Shown in pieces: positions 5,900 through 8,218 of a DNA stretch of 8,218 nucleotides; the stretch's first letter is position 1; each line of letters begins with the position of its first letter. Both the position numbers and the translations under genes were made by a program. This DNA comes from Trichodesmium sp. MAG_R04 (lineage in GTDB: Bacteria > Cyanobacteriota > Cyanobacteriia > Cyanobacteriales > Microcoleaceae): positions 1-8,218 of the forward strand of contig JAKQYG010000168.1 of assembly GCA_023356515.1 (NCBI GenBank). The letters run 5' to 3'. The notes beneath the pieces were generated by a model, which saw nothing but the letters and a program-made list of their open reading frames with translations, did no database searches and had not been told where the DNA came from.

Positions 5900-6664
5900 A
5901 TGTCTACCACCATCACTAAAGAACTAAAAAGTGAAAACCTAAAACTGTTGCACCAGTATCAACAGTCCCCTTCTTATCAACTTCGGAACCAACTAGTTAA
6001 ACTCAATGTTGGACTTGTAAGAAAAGAAGTTTATCATTGGTTAAATCGATGTACGGAAACCTATGATGATTTACTTCAAGTCGGATCTATTGGATTAATT
6101 CGAGCAATTGAACGATTTGATATATCAAAGGGACGAGCCTTCAGTTCTTTTGCCATTCCTTATATCCGAGGAGAAATTCAGCATTATCTAAGAGATAAAA
6201 GCCCTTCTATACGGATCCCTAGACATTGGTTAGCTATGGACCGGCAAGCCACAAAAGTTATACAAGACTTGAGAATGAAGTTAAAGCGGAAACCAACAGA
6301 TTTAGAGGTGTCTTCTGCTTTAGGTATTTCTTTAAACCAGTGGCTAGAAATTCAATTGGCTTGTCGTAACCGTGCTCTTCTGAGTTTAGACGCTCCAGTT
6401 CAAGATGAAGCTGATGGAGCTACTTCTTTGGGGGAATTAGTCCCGGATAGTCAGTATCGTAGTTTTCAGTTAGCTCAAGAAGACCAAATTCGTTTACAGC
6501 AAGCATTGGCTAAATTAGAAGATGGGACTCGTAAGGTTTTGGAGTTTGTGTTTCTCTTTGACTTAACTCAGAAAGAAACAGCTGAGCGGATGGGCATTAG
6601 TGCTGTTACTGTTTCTCGGAGAGTTAAGAAGGGCTTAAAATTTCTGCAACAGATAATGCAATAG
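5900..6664 (+). CDS. sigF: RNA polymerase sigma factor SigF (group 3)
   Basis: An alternative sigma factor that directs RNA polymerase to a special promoter set; in Synechocystis SigF is needed for type IV pili and motility. The 254-residue product has region 2 at about residues 30-105 (YDDLLQVGSIGLIRAIERFD and FSSFAIPYIRGEIQHYLRDK, then RIPRHW), region 3 at about 115-165, LSLDAPVQDEADGATSLGELVPD as the linker, and region 4 at about 195-250 with the helix-turn-helix QKETAERMGISAVTVSRRVKKGL. The start is uncertain: ATG 5900 (MSTTITKELKSENLKLL) matches the usual SigF N-terminus, while an in-frame ATG at 5861 would add 13 residues. Neither has a Shine-Dalgarno. The gene stands alone, with a long leader and no anti-sigma gene beside it. 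Confidence 0.93.
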   Translation: MSTTITKELKSENLKLLHQYQQSPSYQLRNQLVKLNVGLVRKEVYHWLNRCTETYDDLLQVGSIGLIRAIERFDISKGRAFSSFAIPYIRGEIQHYLRDKSPSIRIPRHWLAMDRQATKVIQDLRMKLKRKPTDLEVSSALGISLNQWLEIQLACRNRALLSLDAPVQDEADGATSLGELVPDSQYRSFQLAQEDQIRLQQALAKLEDGTRKVLEFVFLFDLTQKETAERMGISAVTVSRRVKKGLKFLQQIMQ

Positions 6665-6944
6665 CACTTGATGGCTTAAAAGCAAAAATGAAGAATTTAG
6701 AATGAAAAATTAACTTTGAGCCTATTAGTAGGACCGTATTTCACATGACAGCTCACTTAGTCTTGGTGACTAAATAGGGCTTGCAGATTCATTATAAAAG
6801 CGTTAACAGATAAAGGCTTTAGCCTGATCCGGATCGCAAAAAAAACAGCTTTTTGGTGATTTAAGCCTAAAAAATTAGGATTTCTGGCTGACCATGACAG
6901 AATAGTTAAGGGACAATCAATTATTACTAACACCTCCTCTGTAA

Positions 6945-7006
6945 TTCCCATTGTTCCCGACTCCTGACTCCCTACTATTCCCTATTTACTAACCTCTACT
7001 CCCAAC
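6945..7006. repeat. Pyrimidine-rich tract with degenerate CTCC/TCCC repeats
   Basis: The plus strand is nearly all C, T and A, with repeated TCCC, CTCC, GACTCC and ACTA words (GACTCCTGACTCCC at 6959-6972). It resembles the short tandem heptamer-type repeats scattered between cyanobacterial genes, but is too degenerate for a firm class. Confidence 0.4.
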
Positions 7007-7025
7007 CTGAAAAGATTTTTTGATC

Positions 7026-7048
7026 AAACCCTAGATACATTAGGGTTT
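7026..7048. repeat. Perfect 8-bp hairpin
   Basis: AAACCCTA (7026-7033) and TAGGGTTT (7041-7048) around a seven-base loop. There is no T-run after it on either strand, so it is not a clear terminator. It may be an end structure of the degraded element to its right or simply an intergenic palindrome. Confidence 0.4.
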
Positions 7049-7219
7049 AGGCAGTGACTCTATATATGGCGTATTTGCTAATGATTTCAATAATTCACAC
7101 TACATGCAATAGATTAACATAATTCTTGTATAAAAAAAGCAATCAATCAGTAGGTGCCAAAATACACAATAACCAGGTTTTCGACAAGGCTATTTAAAGA
7201 AAGTGAATTATATTTTATC

Positions 7220-7291
7220 GCTAGCTGTGGTGGTGTTAGTACTTCAGTTCGAAAAAAGTACGCAGAAAATCAGGACAAACCACGTACATAG
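7220..7291 (+). pseudogene. Possible 3' remnant of an IS200/IS605-type tnpB
   Basis: In one frame the plus strand reads ASCGGVSTSVRKKYAENQDKPRT followed by TAG at 7289-7291. A short Cys-Gly-Gly segment followed by a polar tail is what I would expect at the C-terminal end of cyanobacterial TnpB, and the hairpin at 7307-7335 follows directly. No longer TnpB similarity (RuvC or zinc-finger region) remains upstream. This is recognition from memory, and chance is a real alternative. Confidence 0.3.
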
Positions 7292-7306
7292 ACACCCGGC
7301 TTTCAT

Positions 7307-7350
7307 CCCAACGCTCTCCTTAGGAAGAGCGCGGGACTTCCCTTTGGGAG
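7307..7350. mobile_element. Hairpins resembling an IS200/IS605 right end
   Basis: CCC-AA-CGCTCTCC (7307-7319), loop TTA, GGaAGAGCG-C-GGG (7323-7335): an 11-bp interrupted stem. A second small hairpin, TTCCC-TTT-GGGAG (7338-7350), follows at once. GC-rich hairpins of the form CATCCC...GGGACTTC commonly follow tnpB in cyanobacteria, where they belong to the element end and its guide-RNA region. The pair ends two bases from the nblA stop codon on the other strand and could also act as a 3'-end hairpin for nblA. Confidence 0.4.
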
Positions 7351-7352
7351 AA

Positions 7353-7523
7353 TTAAATTTTGTCTTTCATCCAATGCTTAAAGAAATTCTCTTTAACCAT
7401 ACTTTGTCGTAATACTTCAACTAAATATTCCTGGGCTTCTTCCTGACTTAAACTTTTAACTTCGTCCCGTATAACTTTTAATTTGAACTGTTGTTCCATA
7501 GTTAAGCTGCTAGGGGTTTTCAT
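7353..7523 (-). CDS. nblA: Phycobilisome degradation protein NblA (Ycf18 family)
   Basis: NblA is a tiny helical adaptor that binds phycobiliproteins and a Clp chaperone and so brings phycobilisomes to proteolysis during nutrient stress. The gene encodes 56 residues, within the normal 55-65 range. Family features: LTMEQQFKLKVIRDEVKSLSQEEAQEYLVEVLRQSMVKEN (residues 7-46), matching the pattern L-x-EQ-F-L, then Q/E-A-Q-E/D-YL/FLV, then MV-R/K-EN. The usual C-terminal LLKHxWG segment is here WMKDKI and the protein stops early, so the phycobiliprotein-facing end is divergent. ATG 7523 is supported by AAGGAG on the minus strand (7538-7533) nine bases away. It is divergent from the phycobiliprotein lyase gene, whose product works in the opposite direction on the same antenna. 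Confidence 0.88.
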   Translation of the reverse strand: MKTPSSLTMEQQFKLKVIRDEVKSLSQEEAQEYLVEVLRQSMVKENFFKHWMKDKI

Positions 7524-7549
7524 AATTAACTTCTCCTTCTTTAGATATC

Positions 7550-7571
7550 GGCCATTTTATTAAGGCCATTT
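7550..7571 (-). repeat. Direct repeat in the nblA leader
   Basis: GGCCATTT at 7550-7557 and again at 7564-7571 (AAATGGCC on the nblA strand), a period of 14 bp. It ends about 12 bp before the nblA ribosome-binding site, so it could be a translational or transcriptional operator. Confidence 0.4.
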
Positions 7572-7598
7572 ACATAAATAATGTATTAGTTTATTTAT

Positions 7599-7617
7599 AT
7601 GTTAAGATAATTAACAT
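7599..7617. promoter_or_regulatory. 19-bp palindrome in the nblA/lyase intergenic region
   Basis: ATGTTAA (7599-7605), five bases, TTAACAT (7611-7617): a perfect 7-bp inverted repeat with the half-site spacing of a dimeric DNA-binding protein. It is 76 bp from the nblA ATG and just left of the lyase -35 box (7622). It does not fit the NtcA form GTA-N8-TAC. Confidence 0.5.
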
Positions 7618-7621
7618 TTAC

Positions 7622-7649
7622 TTGACATACTGTCCATTATGGACATAAT
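7622..7649 (+). promoter_or_regulatory. Candidate promoter of the phycobiliprotein lyase gene
   Basis: A perfect TTGACA (7622-7627), 16 bp, then CATAAT (7644-7649). The start would be near 7657, giving a 78-nt leader. An alternative extended -10, TGCTATAAA (7657-7665), lies a little downstream and lacks its own -35. Confidence 0.55.
7631..7645. promoter_or_regulatory. Perfect 15-bp palindrome between -35 and -10: operator candidate
   Basis: TGTCCAT-T-ATGGACA is perfectly symmetric around the central T at 7638. It fills most of the spacer between TTGACA and CATAAT and touches the -10, the classic position for a repressor or a MerR-type spacer-binding regulator. The regulator is unknown. Confidence 0.6.
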
Positions 7650-7734
7650 TTCTGGGTGCTATAAAGACTAGAATTTCTATGATAATTAGGTAAGAACTAA
7701 TATCATAAGAAGTTAAAAAATGGAGAACGGGATA

Positions 7735-8218
7735 ATGGATGCAATGGAATTTTTTCTAAGAAGTTCTGGTAAATGGCGATCGCAACGTACAACCCATCAT
7801 CTAGCCTTTAGACAAGCAGAAACCGGTGGTTCAGACATTCAAGTAATCAGCTTGGATGCTAAAGATCAAAAAATAGTAGAAATCTGCAAAATGCACGAAG
7901 TGGATCCAAATTTAGCTACCGGAGGAGCTTTTGTAACTTGGGATGGTTACATGGCATGGGACAAAAATGATGAAAATCATAAGGGGTCAACTGTATTTGC
8001 TATTGTTCCTGAACCAGAAAATCCGAGAAAAGGCAAAATGTTGCGAGAGCGTGGCTATGCTGAAATTGTTCCAGTGGTGGGACTTTTTGAGATGGATGAT
8101 GAAGATGGACTAAATCTAATTACAGAATATGAAACTATGAGTTCTATTGAAAGATTTTGGTTTGTTAGTCCTAATCTAAGAATGCGAAGTAGTGCAGTAA
8201 AGAGGTTTGGTGGGTTTA
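7735..8218 (+). CDS. cpcS: Phycobiliprotein lyase, CpcS/CpeS family (partial, runs off the right edge)
   Basis: These lyases attach phycobilin chromophores by thioether bonds to cysteines of phycobiliprotein subunits during antenna assembly; the fold is a lipocalin-like beta barrel. 161 residues are visible, and perhaps 20-35 C-terminal ones lie beyond the window. Landmarks: SGKWRSQRTTHHLAF (11-25), VDPNLATGGAFVTWDGYMAWD (56-76), GSTVFAIVP (84-92), LRERGYAEIVPV (103-114), ITEYETMSSIERFWFVSPNLRMR (129-151) and KRFGGF (156-161). Start ATG 7735 gives MDAMEFF and has GGAG at 7722-7725 nine bases away; the in-frame ATG at 7720 overlaps that site. CpcS, CpcU and CpeS subtypes differ in bilin and target subunit and cannot be separated safely here, so the symbol stands for the family. 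Divergent from nblA. Confidence 0.9.
   Translation, partial: MDAMEFFLRSSGKWRSQRTTHHLAFRQAETGGSDIQVISLDAKDQKIVEICKMHEVDPNLATGGAFVTWDGYMAWDKNDENHKGSTVFAIVPEPENPRKGKMLRERGYAEIVPVVGLFEMDDEDGLNLITEYETMSSIERFWFVSPNLRMRSSAVKRFGGF
7776..7783. repeat. HIP1 octamer
   Basis: Third GCGATCGC copy, near the start of the lyase gene, over the Trp-Arg-Ser-Gln codons. Confidence 0.9.

Larger units (their letters stand above)
6665..7352. other. 688-bp non-coding region between sigF and nblA
   Basis: No convincing gene. It holds palindromic patches AGGCTTTAGCCT and GATCCGGATC at about 6814-6838, a pyrimidine-rich tract (6945-7006), the hairpin 7026-7048, the palindrome TTTGATCAAA at 7019-7028, and the tnpB-like remnant at 7220-7350. 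No terminator with a T-run follows sigF closely. A 64-codon minus-strand frame at 6757-6951 is not credible. Confidence 0.6.

Noticed and set aside
6757..6951. 64-codon minus-strand frame (MGITEEVLVIID...)
   Set aside because: The AGGAG upstream of it belongs to the pyrimidine-tract repeat. The product has no recognisable family pattern and crosses several palindromes. A short repeat-derived frame is more likely.
7203..7412. 69-codon plus-strand frame starting at GTG
   Set aside because: It runs through the IS-end-like hairpins and antisense into nblA; another frame gives the better tnpB-like tail.

Overview
The window comes from a low-GC filamentous-type cyanobacterium. The evidence is direct: it carries photosystem I (psaK), photosystem II (psbO) and phycobilisome genes (nblA, a CpcS/CpeS-type lyase), a cyanobacterial group 3 sigma factor (sigF), and three copies of the cyanobacterial HIP1 octamer GCGATCGC. 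The A+T-rich sequence, long intergenic spaces (about 390, 1020 and 690 bp) and an RTX repeat protein fit a Trichodesmium/Okeania/Lyngbya-like genome, but that placement is inference only.

Layout, left to right. (i) 1-586, minus: the N-terminal part of a membrane-embedded M50 site-2 protease, cut by the window edge. (ii) 852-1133, minus: psaK, starting at a TTG behind a strong Shine-Dalgarno sequence and followed by a hairpin. (iii) 1327-2007, plus: trpF, divergent from psaK. (iv) 2172-3350, plus: an acidic RTX (haemolysin-type calcium-binding) protein with 30 nonapeptide repeats in unbroken register. Its stop overlaps, tail to tail, a small conserved-looking protein gene on the minus strand (3345-3656). 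(v) 4050-4880, plus: psbO, with a plausible promoter and an 8-bp hairpin in its leader. (vi) 4881-5899: a long non-coding stretch. Its first half holds nested and mutually exclusive stem-loops and ends in a strong intrinsic terminator at 5269-5292. Its second half holds an extended -10 promoter followed by a structured leader upstream of sigF. (vii) 5900-6664, plus: sigF. (viii) 6665-7352: non-coding, with a pyrimidine-rich tract, a hairpin, and what looks like the 3' remnant of an IS200/IS605-type tnpB with its end hairpin. (ix) 7353-7523, minus: nblA, a 56-codon gene. (x) 7735-8218, plus: a CpcS/CpeS-type phycobiliprotein lyase, cut by the window edge.

How the genes relate. Four of the recognisable products act on the photosynthetic apparatus. 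The most interesting arrangement is the divergent pair nblA / phycobilin lyase. NblA is the proteolysis adaptor that takes phycobilisomes apart, and the lyase attaches bilins to build them. The 211 bp between them holds two perfect inverted repeats, one of them lying between the -35 and -10 of the lyase promoter. This looks like a shared control point for making or destroying antenna, although the regulator cannot be named from sequence. The second highlight is the structured RNA on both sides of the 5269-5292 terminator, ahead of sigF.
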